Positions 52,602 to 63,025 of a stretch of DNA of 64,000 nt are shown here, piece after piece; position 1 is the first letter of the stretch, and each line of letters starts with the position of its first letter. The DNA is taken from positions 1 through 64,000 of the forward strand of contig NZ_AHKF01000015.1 in assembly GCF_000252125.1 (NCBI RefSeq). The letters are read 5' to 3'. The notes under the pieces are model-generated. The model was given only the letters and a program-made list of their open reading frames with translations, had not been told where the DNA came from and searched no databases. The DNA comes from Flavobacterium frigoris PS1 (lineage in GTDB: Bacteria > Bacteroidota > Bacteroidia > Flavobacteriales > Flavobacteriaceae). A program made the translations under genes and the position numbers.

Positions 52602-55232
52602 TTATTTATTTTCCTCCATTTCCATGATCAAATTGGCAATAAGAGCAGTCCATCCCGTTTGGTGTGAAGCGCCAAGGCCTTTCCCGGTATCTCCATCAAA
52701 AAATTCATAAAATAAATGCTGACCTTTAAAATGTTCGTCTTTTGAGAAAACATGGTTATGATCATCAGAATGGTATTGAAATTTCCCTTTCTCATTTCGT
52801 TCAAAAAGTTTAATTAGTCTTTTTGTTAATTCGTTGGCAATTTCGTTTAAGTTTAGTTTTTTTCCTGAGCCTGTTGGAAATTCATACAAATAAGTAGCTC
52901 CGTAAAAGGTATAATATTTACGCAACGACTGGATAATCATATAATTTAATGGCATCCAGATAGGACCACGCCAGTTTGAATTTCCACCAAACATACCAGA
53001 ACCGCTTTCGCCAGGTTCATATTGAATTTGGTGATGACCTTGGTCTCCAAAAACAAAAGGATGGTCTTTATGGTATTTAGATAACGAACGAATTCCATAA
53101 TCAGAAAGAAATTCGTCTTCATCTAATAAGCGTTTCAAAAGGTGTTCTAATCTAAAACCACGCATAATCGAGAATAGAAAATTACCATCTTTATTGGCGT
53201 TCTCTATATTTGAAATTAACGATGCCAGATCGGGACGTGTTCTTATAATTTCCTTTGATCGTCTTTGAAAGTCTTTTAACTCTTTAAATAAATCGATATT
53301 CATTATTTCGACGGCAAACATTGGAATAACACCAACTAAAGAACGCACTTTCAAACGTTCTGTACTTCCGTCAGACATTTCGACAACATCATAATAGAAA
53401 TTGTCTTGGTCATCCCAAAGTGAAAGATCTCTTTTTCCAATATGGTGCATTGCCCAAGCAATATTTAAAAAATGCCTGAAAAATTTAGCCGATATTTCTT
53501 CATAAATTTTGTTCGTTTTTGCTAACTCGAGTGACATGCGCAACATATTCAAAGAGAACATCGCCATCCAACTCGTTGCATCTGCTTGTTGCATTTTTTT
53601 GATTCCCTCTGGCATATGGTTGCGGTCAAAAACTCCAATGTTGTCTAGACCTAAAAATCCTCCTTCAAATAAGTCGGTACCGCTAGTGTCTTTTTGGTTT
53701 ACCCACCATGTAAAATTGATAAGGAGTTTTTGGAATGCTTTTTCTAAAAATGGAGTGTCGGCTTTGCCAGTTCGCTTTCTGTCTTTTTCATAAACAGTCC
53801 AAACTGCCCAAGAATGAACAGGCGGATTTACATCACTAAAGTTCCATTCATAAGCTGGAATTTGACCATTAGGATGCATATAGCTTTCTTGCAAGACTAA
53901 TAAAAGTTGTTGCTTAGCAAAATAAGGATCTATTTCTACAAAAGATGCCATATGAAAAGCTAGATCCCAAGCTGCGTACCATGGATATTCCCATTTATCA
54001 GGCATAGAAATAACTTGTCTGTTATTAAGGTGTTGCCAGCTAAAATTACGGGAGTCAGCTCTTCTGTTGGCAGCTGTTTCATCAGTGCCACCAAATATCC
54101 ATTTGTGAACATTATAATAATAAAACTGTTTGGTCCATAACAATCCTGAAAAAGCACTTTTTGCAATAGCTTGCTGCTCTTTTGGAATGTCTTCGCTTAT
54201 AATTTCGTTATAGAATGTTTCGCATTCTGTTTTTCTTAAATCAAATATCGTCTCAAAATCATCCCAGGGATTTTCTACAGCGACATTGCTTAGACGGATT
54301 TTTACACTTTTTTCTTCGCCTCCTTTTAAATTAAATTGATGCCAAATAGCAGCTTTAGTACCAAACTTCTCTGGATTTATAGTTGGTTCTCCGCTTATAA
54401 CATGGTTGTTAATGCCGTCTTTAACATACTGATATTCATTAGGGGAATTATAAATGCGCTCGTTATTCGTCTCATTTTCGCAGAATAATTGTTCACCTTC
54501 ATTATGATAAAGATAATAGTCGTCATTGCGGCTACTTTTAGAAACAATGCTGTTCTTTGAAACAGATTCCATATTAGGACGTGGATGTCTGTTGTTGTGT
54601 TTCCAGAAATTACGAAACCAAAAATGAGGAAGTACATGAATTTCAGCGGTATCTTTTCCTCTGTTGACAACGGTAACTTTCATCAGGATATCATCAATAT
54701 CCCCTTTTGCATATTCGATATAACAATCAAAATAAGCATTGTCCTTAAAGCTATCAGTGTCTAATAGTTCAAACTCTGTTTCGTCTCTACTTCGGTGATT
54801 GTTGTTCGTTATTATTTCCTCATAAGGAAATTCATTATGAGGATATTTATAGAGGTATTTGTTGTAGGAATGGGAAGGTGTTGAAACTTGATGAAAATAA
54901 AGTTCTTTAACGTCTTCTCCGTGATTTCCTTGATTATTAGTGAGGCCAAATAAGCGTTCTTTTAAAATAGGATCTTTTCCGTTCCAAAAGGCGGGAGCCA
55001 AACATAAAATCTCACGAGAATCGCAAAAACCACCAATTCCTTCCTCACCCCAACGATAAGCATTACTACGTGCTTTATCGTGGTTAATAAATTCCCATGC
55101 ATCTCCATTTTCACTGTAATCTTCACGAACCGTTCCCCATTGTCTTTCGGCTAAATATGGGCCCCATTTTTTCCAATTTCTGTAATTATTAGAAACGGCT
55201 AATTTTTCTGCCTCAGAAATTTTCTGCCTCAT
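52602..55232 (-). CDS. GH63 / MGH1-like glycoside hydrolase
   Basis: 876 residues from ATG 55232 (MRQKISEAEKLAV); 14 upstream residues (to 55274) are unlikely. The (alpha/alpha)6-barrel half has YPWYAAWDLAFHMASFVEIDP, GQIPAYEWNFSDVNPPVHSWA and GNSNWRGPIWMPLNYMIIQSL, typical of MGH1-like and GH63 enzymes (mannosylglycerate or oligosaccharide glucosidases). An N-terminal beta domain covers about 1-330. No signal peptide is present, so it is cytoplasmic. The natural substrate is unknown. Confidence 0.86.
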   Translation of the reverse strand: MRQKISEAEKLAVSNNYRNWKKWGPYLAERQWGTVREDYSENGDAWEFINHDKARSNAYRWGEEGIGGFCDSREILCLAPAFWNGKDPILKERLFGLTNNQGNHGEDVKELYFHQVSTPSHSYNKYLYKYPHNEFPYEEIITNNNHRSRDETEFELLDTDSFKDNAYFDCYIEYAKGDIDDILMKVTVVNRGKDTAEIHVLPHFWFRNFWKHNNRHPRPNMESVSKNSIVSKSSRNDDYYLYHNEGEQLFCENETNNERIYNSPNEYQYVKDGINNHVISGEPTINPEKFGTKAAIWHQFNLKGGEEKSVKIRLSNVAVENPWDDFETIFDLRKTECETFYNEIISEDIPKEQQAIAKSAFSGLLWTKQFYYYNVHKWIFGGTDETAANRRADSRNFSWQHLNNRQVISMPDKWEYPWYAAWDLAFHMASFVEIDPYFAKQQLLLVLQESYMHPNGQIPAYEWNFSDVNPPVHSWAVWTVYEKDRKRTGKADTPFLEKAFQKLLINFTWWVNQKDTSGTDLFEGGFLGLDNIGVFDRNHMPEGIKKMQQADATSWMAMFSLNMLRMSLELAKTNKIYEEISAKFFRHFLNIAWAMHHIGKRDLSLWDDQDNFYYDVVEMSDGSTERLKVRSLVGVIPMFAVEIMNIDLFKELKDFQRRSKEIIRTRPDLASLISNIENANKDGNFLFSIMRGFRLEHLLKRLLDEDEFLSDYGIRSLSKYHKDHPFVFGDQGHHQIQYEPGESGSGMFGGNSNWRGPIWMPLNYMIIQSLRKYYTFYGATYLYEFPTGSGKKLNLNEIANELTKRLIKLFERNEKGKFQYHSDDHNHVFSKDEHFKGQHLFYEFFDGDTGKGLGASHQTGWTALIANLIMEMEENK

Positions 55233-55374
55233 ATATTGTAGTGTAATAATTAATTTTAGGCTTAAAAAAAGCAAGCATTTATTGTAAAGCGAATAGCTAG
55301 AAAGTTAAAATATTCTAATCAATTCTTTTCTTTAGAGTGTGGGGGCAAAAATAAGATTTATTTTTAATAAGTAG

Positions 55375-55400
55375 TTAAGCAATTGGTTACTATTGCTTAA
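55375..55400. promoter_or_regulatory. Perfect 9-bp inverted repeat upstream of the GH63-like gene
   Basis: TTAAGCAAT (55375-55383) and ATTGCTTAA (55392-55400) are perfect inverted repeats with an 8-nt spacer. They lie about 140 nt upstream of the GH63-like start, in a 333-bp gap with no gene. A repressor or activator site is possible. Confidence 0.45.
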
Positions 55401-55494
55401 TTGTTAGCTATCGTTAGGATTCATTTGCTATCTCGTAAAAATAAATAATATTAATTGACGAACTCATACTGATATTTTTTTGACGATTGATAAA

Positions 55495-55527
55495 AAAACT
55501 CCCGTCTTTAATGACGGGAGTTTTAAT
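55495..55527 (-). terminator. Terminator after the mscS-like gene
   Basis: AACTCCCGTC and GACGGGAGTT form a stem with a TTTAAT loop, followed by T residues on the minus strand. Confidence 0.85.
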
Positions 55528-55565
55528 TGTTTGGTAAAAACTAAGGACTCTAAGTCCTTTATAGT

Positions 55566-56396
55566 TTATTTGTTATTCTGAACATGAACATCCATCTGTG
55601 GAAAAGGAATGTTGAGGTCGTAATCAGGAAATTTAGTATATACTTTCTCGTTCATATCAAAAAATACTTCCCAATAATCAGCGCTATTAACCCAAACACG
55701 TACAGCAAAATTCACAGAACTGTCAGCAAGTTCTGACAAACCTATAAAACCTGCAGGGTCTTTTAATATACGATCGTCGTCAGCGATAAATTGGTTAATG
55801 GCTTTTTTAAAATTCTCCACGTCATCGCCATAAGCAATTCCAAATGTCCAATCAACTCTTCGTAAAGGTTCAGTAGAATAATTGATAAGTGCACCAGTAG
55901 ATAGTGGTCCGTTAGGAATAATCACTAATTTTTTATCTGGAGTGTTTAACAGTGTTGAGAAAATATTGATTTCTTTTACAGTTCCTGAAAAGCCTTGCGC
56001 TTCAATAAAATCACCAATTTTAAAAGGCTTAATAATCAATATAATTACACCGCCAGCAAAATTTTGAAGTGTACCTGATAACGCTAAACCAACGGCTAAA
56101 CCAGCAGCACCAATAATAGCTACAAATGAGGTCATTTCAATACCTATCATACCCATTACTGTTATGATAAGTAAGGCTTTTAAAATGATGTTTGTTAAAC
56201 TCTTTAAAAACGGGATAAGAGATTGATCTATTGAAGATTTTGCTAATGATTTCCCAACTGCTTTAGTAACTAATTTGGTTATCCATAAACCAACTACTAA
56301 AACTATTATTCCACCTATTAATTTAGGTGCGTATTCAAAACCAAAATTGGTTATTTTGTCTAGATAATCCTCTACAACTATAACTTGTTGATCCAT
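55566..56396 (-). CDS. Small-conductance mechanosensitive channel (MscS family)
   Basis: 276 residues. Three hydrophobic segments: about 20-42, 63-84 and 90-112. The third carries the pore pattern AAGLAVGLALSGTLQNFAGG. The beta domain follows with KPFKIGDFIEAQGFSGTVKEINIFSTLL, the MscS hallmark. It opens on membrane tension to release solutes. It is short compared with MscK-type proteins, like E. coli MscS. Confidence 0.94.
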   Translation of the reverse strand: MDQQVIVVEDYLDKITNFGFEYAPKLIGGIIVLVVGLWITKLVTKAVGKSLAKSSIDQSLIPFLKSLTNIILKALLIITVMGMIGIEMTSFVAIIGAAGLAVGLALSGTLQNFAGGVIILIIKPFKIGDFIEAQGFSGTVKEINIFSTLLNTPDKKLVIIPNGPLSTGALINYSTEPLRRVDWTFGIAYGDDVENFKKAINQFIADDDRILKDPAGFIGLSELADSSVNFAVRVWVNSADYWEVFFDMNEKVYTKFPDYDLNIPFPQMDVHVQNNK

Positions 56397-56585
56397 TTAT
56401 TCTGTTTTTTATTTTTTCTACTCATTAGGCTTTTCGATTTCTCCCCGTTTTTTTTTATTGGTGACTGGACTCCATTTTTAGCGTAAAATGCAATAAAATA
56501 TTTTTTCACTCGATTTTATTGATTTACAATGTCATTATTTCAAATATACATTTTTTTGAAATAAATCCCAAAAAGTTCGGGTTTT

Positions 56586-56622
56586 GGATATAAAAAATCC
56601 CGCCTAAAAAGACGGGAAAGTT
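56586..56622 (-). terminator. Terminator after the MMPL-family gene
   Basis: On the minus strand TCCCGTCTTTTTAGGCGGGA forms a hairpin followed by TTTTTTAT. Confidence 0.8.
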
Positions 56623-56660
56623 TGTAAAAGCTGAAAATATTGTATTATCAGAGTAGTAAT

Positions 56661-59075
56661 TTATTGTTTTAATGGTCCTTCTTGCTCTTCGGTAGGTTTG
56701 CTTAAAACATCAATTTTTGGCTCGATAAATTCCTGTTTGTTGGCAAGTGATTTATTTAACGTTAAAACTAAACACGGCAGCAACATTAGGTTTGATAACA
56801 TTCCGAAAATTAAGGTAACCGCAATCAGCCCTCCAAGAGCAACTGTACCTCCAAAATCAGACAACATAAACACGGAGAATCCAGCAAATAAAACTACAGA
56901 AGTATAAAACATACTGATTCCGGACTCTTTAATAGTTGCAAAAACAGATTTTTTTATCTTCCAGTTGTTGTTTGTCAATTCTTGACGGTATTGTGCAAGA
57001 AAGTGAATGGTGTCATCGACTGAAAGTCCGAATGCGATACTAAAAACCAATATGGTAGAAGGCTTGAGCGGAATCCCAAAATAGCCCATCAGTCCGGCAG
57101 TAATCATCAAAGGCAGCAAATTTGGAATTAATGAAACCACTACCATTTTGAAAGAGCGGAACATGAAAACCATCAGAAGAGAGATTAGTAAAATTGCAAA
57201 AAGCAATGAAGTGACCAAGTTGTCAAGTAGGTATTTTGTACCTTTTTCAAAAACCAATGCTTTTCCAGTCATCACAACTTTATAGCGATCAGAAGGGAAT
57301 ACTTTGTTGATTTTGGTCCATAGCTTGGTTTCAATTTTCTTCATGTTCCCAGTCTCGATATCTCTCATGAAAGTAGTAATACGAGCGACTTGTCCCGTAC
57401 TGTCTACATAGCTTTTCATGATATTATTCTTGCTGTCTTTGGTCGCGTTTTTAGCATAACCCAAAATAAAGCTTTGTTCTTGAGAAGTGGGCAATTCATA
57501 ATATTCAGGGTTCCCATTATAATAGGCCTGCTTGGAGTATTTAACCAAATTTAAAATGGAAATAGGTTTAGAAAGTTCAGGGATTTCCTCAATTGTTTTT
57601 TGAAGTTCGTCCATCTTTTTCAAAGTAGAGAGCTTCATGACCCCTTTTTTTCTTTTGGTGTCAATGGTAATTTCAAGGGGCATTATTCCTTCAAATTCTT
57701 TTTCAAAGAAAAGGATGTCTTGAAAAAAGCCGGTGTTTTTTGGCATGTCTTCAATCAAACTGCCCGATGTCTTAATTTTAAAAGCGCCAATACTGCTGAT
57801 CAAAAACAAGAATATCGCTACGACATACACATATCGTCTGTTGTATTTTACTGTTTTTTCTATCCAAGTCATGAAAACGCGTGTATAATTACGGTTTAAA
57901 TGTTCTAAATGTTTCTTTTTTGGAATAGGTTGGTAGCTATAATAGATTGGAATAATGATAAGGCATAAAAAGAATAAAGCAATAATACTCAAAGAGGAAA
58001 TGATACCAAATTCTCTCAACAATTCACTTTGGGTAACGATAAAAGTGGCAAACCCGGCGGCTGTAGTCAAGTTCGTCATCAGAGTAGCGGTTCCTACTTT
58101 TGTAATTACTCTTTGTAGGGCACGTGCTTTGTTACCATGTGAAATGAATTCCTGTTGGTACTTATTGGTCAGGAAAATACAATTTGGAATACCAATGACT
58201 ATAACTAGTGAAGGGACTAGGGCGGTAAGTACTGTAATCTCAAAATGGAATAGGCCAAGGAGTCCAAAGGTCCACATTACACCAATTACCACGATAATTA
58301 TAGAAATTAATGTAGCTCTAAAAGAACGGAAAAAGAAAAAGAAGATAAGGGAGGTGACTAACAGGGAGGCGCCTATAAATAGGCTAATCTCGTCAGTTAT
58401 ACTTTTTGCATTCAGTGTTCTTATATAAGGCATTCCTGAAACCTTTAAATCGATGCCTGTTTCTTTTTCAAAAGCTTCAATTTTTGGAATAAAATCATTT
58501 ATAATATAATCCTTACGATGTATCGTATTTACTATTTTCTTGTCTAAGTAAATCGCCGAGCGAATGGTTCCATTTTTTTTATTGAAAAGCAAGCCTTCGT
58601 AAAATGGCATTTTTTCAAACAGCTCTTTTTTTATTGAAGTAAGGTACTCTTGATTTATAGTTTTACTTTGATTAACAAAAGGAACTAATTCAAAAGTTTG
58701 AAGGCTGTCGTTTTTTTGAAGCTTCTTTAAATCACTGATGGAAACGATCAAATCAATTTCTTTTTGAGATTTGATATCTTTCATTAATTTATCCCAGGCG
58801 GCAAATGCTTTTGGAGTAAAAAAGGCGTCATCTTTAACACCTACGACAATTAAATTGCCTTCTTCCCCAAACATATCCAAAAAGGCATTGTATTCTTTAT
58901 TTACAATATGAGTATCAGGAAGTAGATTAGCTTCTGTAAAAGAAAACCGAATGTTTTTCCATTGTAGGGCTAAAAAAATGGTTATTAAAACAATAACTCC
59001 AAGTATAACTATTCTGTTTTTAAGCACAATTCTGGCGATTAACTCCCAAAAACCTACTTTCAATTTCTTTTTCAT
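56661..59075 (-). CDS. RND-superfamily (MMPL) transporter
   Basis: 804 residues from ATG 59075 (MKKKLKVGFWELI); 16 upstream residues are unlikely. Two MMPL/SSD-like halves, each with a large external loop after the first helix and five to six helices: ILGVIVLITIFLAL / LFIGASLLVTSLIFFFFF and VYVVAIFLFLISSIGAF / SIAFGLSVDDTIHFLAQY. GLSVDDTIHF is a conserved RND motif with two Asp. It probably exports lipids, hopanoids or drugs; the substrate is unknown. Confidence 0.9.
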   Translation of the reverse strand: MKKKLKVGFWELIARIVLKNRIVILGVIVLITIFLALQWKNIRFSFTEANLLPDTHIVNKEYNAFLDMFGEEGNLIVVGVKDDAFFTPKAFAAWDKLMKDIKSQKEIDLIVSISDLKKLQKNDSLQTFELVPFVNQSKTINQEYLTSIKKELFEKMPFYEGLLFNKKNGTIRSAIYLDKKIVNTIHRKDYIINDFIPKIEAFEKETGIDLKVSGMPYIRTLNAKSITDEISLFIGASLLVTSLIFFFFFRSFRATLISIIIVVIGVMWTFGLLGLFHFEITVLTALVPSLVIVIGIPNCIFLTNKYQQEFISHGNKARALQRVITKVGTATLMTNLTTAAGFATFIVTQSELLREFGIISSLSIIALFFLCLIIIPIYYSYQPIPKKKHLEHLNRNYTRVFMTWIEKTVKYNRRYVYVVAIFLFLISSIGAFKIKTSGSLIEDMPKNTGFFQDILFFEKEFEGIMPLEITIDTKRKKGVMKLSTLKKMDELQKTIEEIPELSKPISILNLVKYSKQAYYNGNPEYYELPTSQEQSFILGYAKNATKDSKNNIMKSYVDSTGQVARITTFMRDIETGNMKKIETKLWTKINKVFPSDRYKVVMTGKALVFEKGTKYLLDNLVTSLLFAILLISLLMVFMFRSFKMVVVSLIPNLLPLMITAGLMGYFGIPLKPSTILVFSIAFGLSVDDTIHFLAQYRQELTNNNWKIKKSVFATIKESGISMFYTSVVLFAGFSVFMLSDFGGTVALGGLIAVTLIFGMLSNLMLLPCLVLTLNKSLANKQEFIEPKIDVLSKPTEEQEGPLKQ

Positions 59076-59273
59076 AAATGTTTTAAAATGGGTGCAAATG
59101 TAGTGAAAACCACCGCTAAACATGAAGTTTATTCAAAGTTTTTTACGCTGTTGTAAAGCTAAATGGTTGTTTTTTAAATTCATGAGAAAGTTAATTTAAG
59201 TGTTGTAAAACATATGTTAGAATTTCACATCTTTGTGTGGTTTTTAAAATGACTTAGCTATTATAAGAGGAAT

Positions 59274-61544
59274 ATGAAGAAATATAAAAATACCTTGTTT
59301 TATTTTAGTGTTACCGGCGGTTTCACCGTTTTGATTTATTGTATACTTACAAGAGGAAAACAACTTGAAAAAGGAAAGATAGCGGCTGTTTCGGATATAG
59401 GTAGTAGCACTTGGAATGATTTCACAGCGTCGCTGCAGGATAATTTTAACGATCCTCTAGCAATACTTTTAGCGCAGATTGTGATGATAATTTTGGTCGC
59501 GCGGCTTTTTGGATGGATTTTTAAAAAAATTGGGCAGCCTACGGTTATTGGTGAAATCATAGCTGGAATCGTTCTTGGGCCATCTTTAGTGGGACTCTAT
59601 TTCCCAGGGTTTTCGGCGGCTTTGTTTCCAGTTGAATCCTTAGGTAATTTAAAATTTCTAAGTCAAATAGGGCTGATTCTTTTCATGTTTGTGATAGGAA
59701 TGGAGCTTGACATAAAAGTTCTTAAAAACAAAGCAAGTGAGGCAGTCGTAATCAGTCATGCAAGTATCGTTATCCCTTTTGCGATGGGTATTGGATTGTC
59801 CTATTTTGTTTATAATAAATTTGCTCCGGCAGGCGTTGAGTTTCTTTCTTTTAGTTTGTTTATGGGAATCGCCATGAGTATAACCGCTTTTCCTGTCTTA
59901 GCACGAATTGTGCAGGAAAGAGGGATTCACAAGACGAAACTGGGGGCCATAGTGATTACCTGTGCTGCGGCTGATGATATTACAGCTTGGTGTCTTCTGG
60001 CGGTGGTAATTGCAATAGTAAAAGCAGGAAATTTTGTGGGCTCGTTGTATGTTATTTCACTTGCGATACTTTACGTGCTTGCCATGATTTTTATCGTAAA
60101 ACCCTTTTTGAAAAGAATTGGGGATTTATACGGTTCAAAAGACAGTATTGGAAAGCCGGTGATGGCTATTTTCTTTCTTTTTCTGATTCTTTCGTCTTAT
60201 GCGACTGAGGTAATTGGAATTCATGCACTATTTGGAGCTTTTATGATGGGTTCTATTATGCCTGATGTTTCTAAATTCAGAATGATATTTATAGATAAAG
60301 TGGAGGATGTTGCGGTTATTCTTTTACTGCCTTTGTTTTTTGTGTACACCGGATTACAAACAGAAATTGGACTTATCAATGATCCTTATTTATGGAAAAT
60401 AACTGCAGCAATTATTGCAGTTGCAGTTATTGGGAAGTTTCTTGGAAGTGCTTTGGCAGCAAAATTTGTAGGGCAGAATTGGAAAGATAGTTTAACCATT
60501 GGTGCTTTAATGAATACTAGGGGGCTGATGGAATTGATCGTGTTAAACATAGGGTTGGAGTTAAAGGTCCTGACTCCAGAAGTATTTGCGATGATGGTGA
60601 TAATGGCATTGGTGACTACTTTTATGACTGGTCCTGCATTGGATTTTATCAATTTTGTTTTTAAAAGTAAAGAGGCCCCCGATGCCGAGGAAATTACGAG
60701 TCAGAAGAAATATCGAATACTGATTTCATTTGGGAATAATGAGAAAGGGAAATCGTTACTGCGGTTGGCAAATAGCTTGACAAGAAAGCAAAAAAACAGC
60801 TCTGACATTACTGCCATGCATTTGTCTTTGAGTGATGAGTTGCATTCTTTCAATATGGAAGAAAAAGAGAAAAATAGTTTTGACCCTATTTTCGAGGAAT
60901 CAGAGCAGTTAAATCTGGAGATTGCTACCGTTTTTAAGGTGACTAATGATATTGAAACCGAAATTGTTGATGTTGCTAATCAAGGCGATTATGATTTGTT
61001 GTTGGTAGGTCTGGGGAAATCTATTTTTGAAGGAACATTGCTTGGTAGGGTGTTAGGCTTCACGACCAGGATTATCAATCCGGATCGGTTGATCGATAAA
61101 TTCACGGGAAAAGAAGGATTGTTCGAAAACTCTCCCTTTGACGAAAGAACTAGACAGATTGTAGCAAAAACAAAGTTGCCTTTGGGAATTTTGATTGATA
61201 AAGAGTTTCAAGAAATAGACCGAGTTTTTATTCCTGTTTTTAAATCGGAGGATTCCTTGTTAATTGATTATGCGCAAAAACTAATCAGCAACAATAATTC
61301 TAAAATAGTGGTTTTGGATATAAACGGTCACGTTCGCACCAATTTTGTCATTCAAAGTGCCGTAAATTCATTGGAGCAAAAATACCCAAACAACATGGAG
61401 ATTGTATCTGAAAATAGCGTTGACACTGCCTTTTTGGAAAACCAAGATCTAATGGTGATCAGTCTTGAAGGCTGGAAAGTTTTGATAGATTCTGATGCTA
61501 CCTGGTTGAGTAGCGTGCCTTCGGTCTTGATTATTAAACACTAG
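59274..61544 (+). CDS. Cation:proton antiporter (CPA2/KefB-like)
   Basis: 756 residues. An N-terminal hydrophobic segment (about 7-26) is followed, after a linker, by about 12 helices (60-465) of the Na/H exchanger fold. PTVIGEIIAGIVLGPSL and CAAADDITAWCLLAVVIA are the family's motifs, the latter with the Asp pair of the transport site. The C-terminal part (480-756) resembles two universal-stress-type domains (ILISFGNNEKGKSLLRLANSL). It should exchange Na or K for protons. Confidence 0.92.
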   Translation: MKKYKNTLFYFSVTGGFTVLIYCILTRGKQLEKGKIAAVSDIGSSTWNDFTASLQDNFNDPLAILLAQIVMIILVARLFGWIFKKIGQPTVIGEIIAGIVLGPSLVGLYFPGFSAALFPVESLGNLKFLSQIGLILFMFVIGMELDIKVLKNKASEAVVISHASIVIPFAMGIGLSYFVYNKFAPAGVEFLSFSLFMGIAMSITAFPVLARIVQERGIHKTKLGAIVITCAAADDITAWCLLAVVIAIVKAGNFVGSLYVISLAILYVLAMIFIVKPFLKRIGDLYGSKDSIGKPVMAIFFLFLILSSYATEVIGIHALFGAFMMGSIMPDVSKFRMIFIDKVEDVAVILLLPLFFVYTGLQTEIGLINDPYLWKITAAIIAVAVIGKFLGSALAAKFVGQNWKDSLTIGALMNTRGLMELIVLNIGLELKVLTPEVFAMMVIMALVTTFMTGPALDFINFVFKSKEAPDAEEITSQKKYRILISFGNNEKGKSLLRLANSLTRKQKNSSDITAMHLSLSDELHSFNMEEKEKNSFDPIFEESEQLNLEIATVFKVTNDIETEIVDVANQGDYDLLLVGLGKSIFEGTLLGRVLGFTTRIINPDRLIDKFTGKEGLFENSPFDERTRQIVAKTKLPLGILIDKEFQEIDRVFIPVFKSEDSLLIDYAQKLISNNNSKIVVLDINGHVRTNFVIQSAVNSLEQKYPNNMEIVSENSVDTAFLENQDLMVISLEGWKVLIDSDATWLSSVPSVLIIKH

Positions 61545-61549
61545 TTATT

Positions 61550-61592
61550 GAAAAAAAAATCCGTCTCATTATTTAAACGAGACGGATATTAA
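61550..61592. terminator. Bidirectional terminator between antiporter and frr
   Basis: ATCCGTCTC (61559-61567) pairs with GAGACGGAT (61580-61588). The A run on the left gives a T run for the minus-strand frr transcript. Confidence 0.85.
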
Positions 61593-61609
61593 TTTTGAAT
61601 TTAAGAAAG

Positions 61610-62173
61610 TTAAACTTTCATAATGTCTGCTTCTTTCGCAACAAGAAGTTCATCCACTTTCCTTATGAAACTGTTAGTTAAATTTTGAACTTCGTCTTCG
61701 GCACTTTTGCAAATGTCTTCAGATGTTCCGTCTTTTTCTAATTTTTTAATCTCTGTATTCGCATCTTTACGAGCATTTCTGATACCAACTTTAGCATCTT
61801 CTGATTCTACTTTAGCCTGTTTGGCAAGATCGCGTCTTCGTTCCTCTGTTAATGCAGGAACGCTTATAATAATTACGTCACCATTGTTCATAGGGTTGAA
61901 GCCAATGTTTGCTATCATAATCGCTTTTTCAATTGGATGCAGCATGTTTCTTTCAAAAGGCTGTAAAGTGATGGTTCTTGCGTCCGGAACACTGATTTTG
62001 GAAACTTGCGAAAGCGGCGTAGCTGAACCATAATAATCTACAAAAACACTTCCTAGCATAGCGGGAGATGCTTTACCAGCACGAATATTTAAAAATTCTT
62101 TTTCTAAGTGTGCAATAGAACCGGTCATTGATTCTTTGGTGCTATCTAATATAAATTCAATCTCTTCAGTCAT
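61610..62173 (-). CDS. frr: Ribosome recycling factor
   Basis: 187 residues, standard length. LEKEFLNIRAGKASPAMLGSVFVDYYGSATPLSQV and TEERRRDLAKQAKVESEDAKVGIRNARKDAN are RRF signatures. It splits post-termination ribosomes with EF-G. It is downstream of pyrH, as in most bacteria. Confidence 0.97.
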   Translation of the reverse strand: MTEEIEFILDSTKESMTGSIAHLEKEFLNIRAGKASPAMLGSVFVDYYGSATPLSQVSKISVPDARTITLQPFERNMLHPIEKAIMIANIGFNPMNNGDVIIISVPALTEERRRDLAKQAKVESEDAKVGIRNARKDANTEIKKLEKDGTSEDICKSAEDEVQNLTNSFIRKVDELLVAKEADIMKV

Positions 62174-62181
62174 AACTTTTT

Positions 62182-62246
62182 ATTTAGTGGTCAGTGGTCA
62201 GTTCATAGTGGTCAGTTTTTACTACAAACTGAACACTGAATACTGC
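62182..62246. repeat. GTGGTCAGT fold-back repeat between pyrH and frr
   Basis: Three direct copies of GTGGTCAGT-like sequence (62186-62216) are followed by ACTGAACACTGAATACTG, their partial inverse. A hairpin is possible. It lies within the pyrH-frr spacer. Confidence 0.55.
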
Positions 62247-62249
62247 TAA

Positions 62250-62957
62250 CTATATATTTACTACGGTTCCTATGTTTTCTCCTTCACAGATTTTCTCAAG
62301 GTTCCCTTGTTTATTCATGTCGAAAATTACAATAGGTAATTTGTTTTCTTGGCTTAAAGTGAATGCAGTCGAGTCCATTACGTTCAGCCCTTTTTTAATT
62401 ACGTCTTCAAATGAAATGGTATCGAACTTGACAGCAGAAGCATTTTTCTCTGGGTCAGAATCATAAACACCATCTACTCTGGTTCCTTTTAAAATCACGT
62501 CAGCATGAATTTCAACACCACGCAAAACGGCTGCTGTATCTGTTGTGAAATAAGGGTTTCCGGTTCCGGCTCCAAAAATCACAATTCTACCCTTTTCAAG
62601 GTGGCGAACAGCTCTTCTTTTTATGTAAGGTTCAGCAATAGCTTCAATCTTCAACGCGGTTTGCAAACGAGTAAGCATTCCTTTGTCTTCTAATGCGCCT
62701 TGTAAAGCCATCCCGTTAATAACAGTGGCAAGCATTCCCATATAGTCTCCTTGTACTCTATCCATTCCATTGCTGGCTCCAGCAACTCCTCTGAAAATAT
62801 TTCCACCACCTATTACAATGGCAATTTCTACCCCTTTGTCGTGAATCTTTTTGATTTCTTCGGCATATTCAGCTAATCTCACCGGGTCAATTCCGTATTG
62901 TCTATCGCCCATTAAAGCTTCGCCACTTAATTTCAGAAGAATTCTTTTATATTTCAT
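62250..62957 (-). CDS. pyrH: UMP kinase
   Basis: 235 residues. The amino-acid-kinase fold shows [50 protein letters not shown] and [15 protein letters not shown], the last being a PyrH hallmark. It phosphorylates UMP to UDP in pyrimidine synthesis. It probably shares a transcript with frr. Confidence 0.97.
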   Translation of the reverse strand: MKYKRILLKLSGEALMGDRQYGIDPVRLAEYAEEIKKIHDKGVEIAIVIGGGNIFRGVAGASNGMDRVQGDYMGMLATVINGMALQGALEDKGMLTRLQTALKIEAIAEPYIKRRAVRHLEKGRIVIFGAGTGNPYFTTDTAAVLRGVEIHADVILKGTRVDGVYDSDPEKNASAVKFDTISFEDVIKKGLNVMDSTAFTLSQENKLPIVIFDMNKQGNLEKICEGENIGTVVNI

Positions 62958-63025
62958 GTGTTTGTTGAGTTGTTTGGTGCAAATATAGTCATATTCTTTT
63001 TTTTTGAAATAGTGTCGCCTAAATT

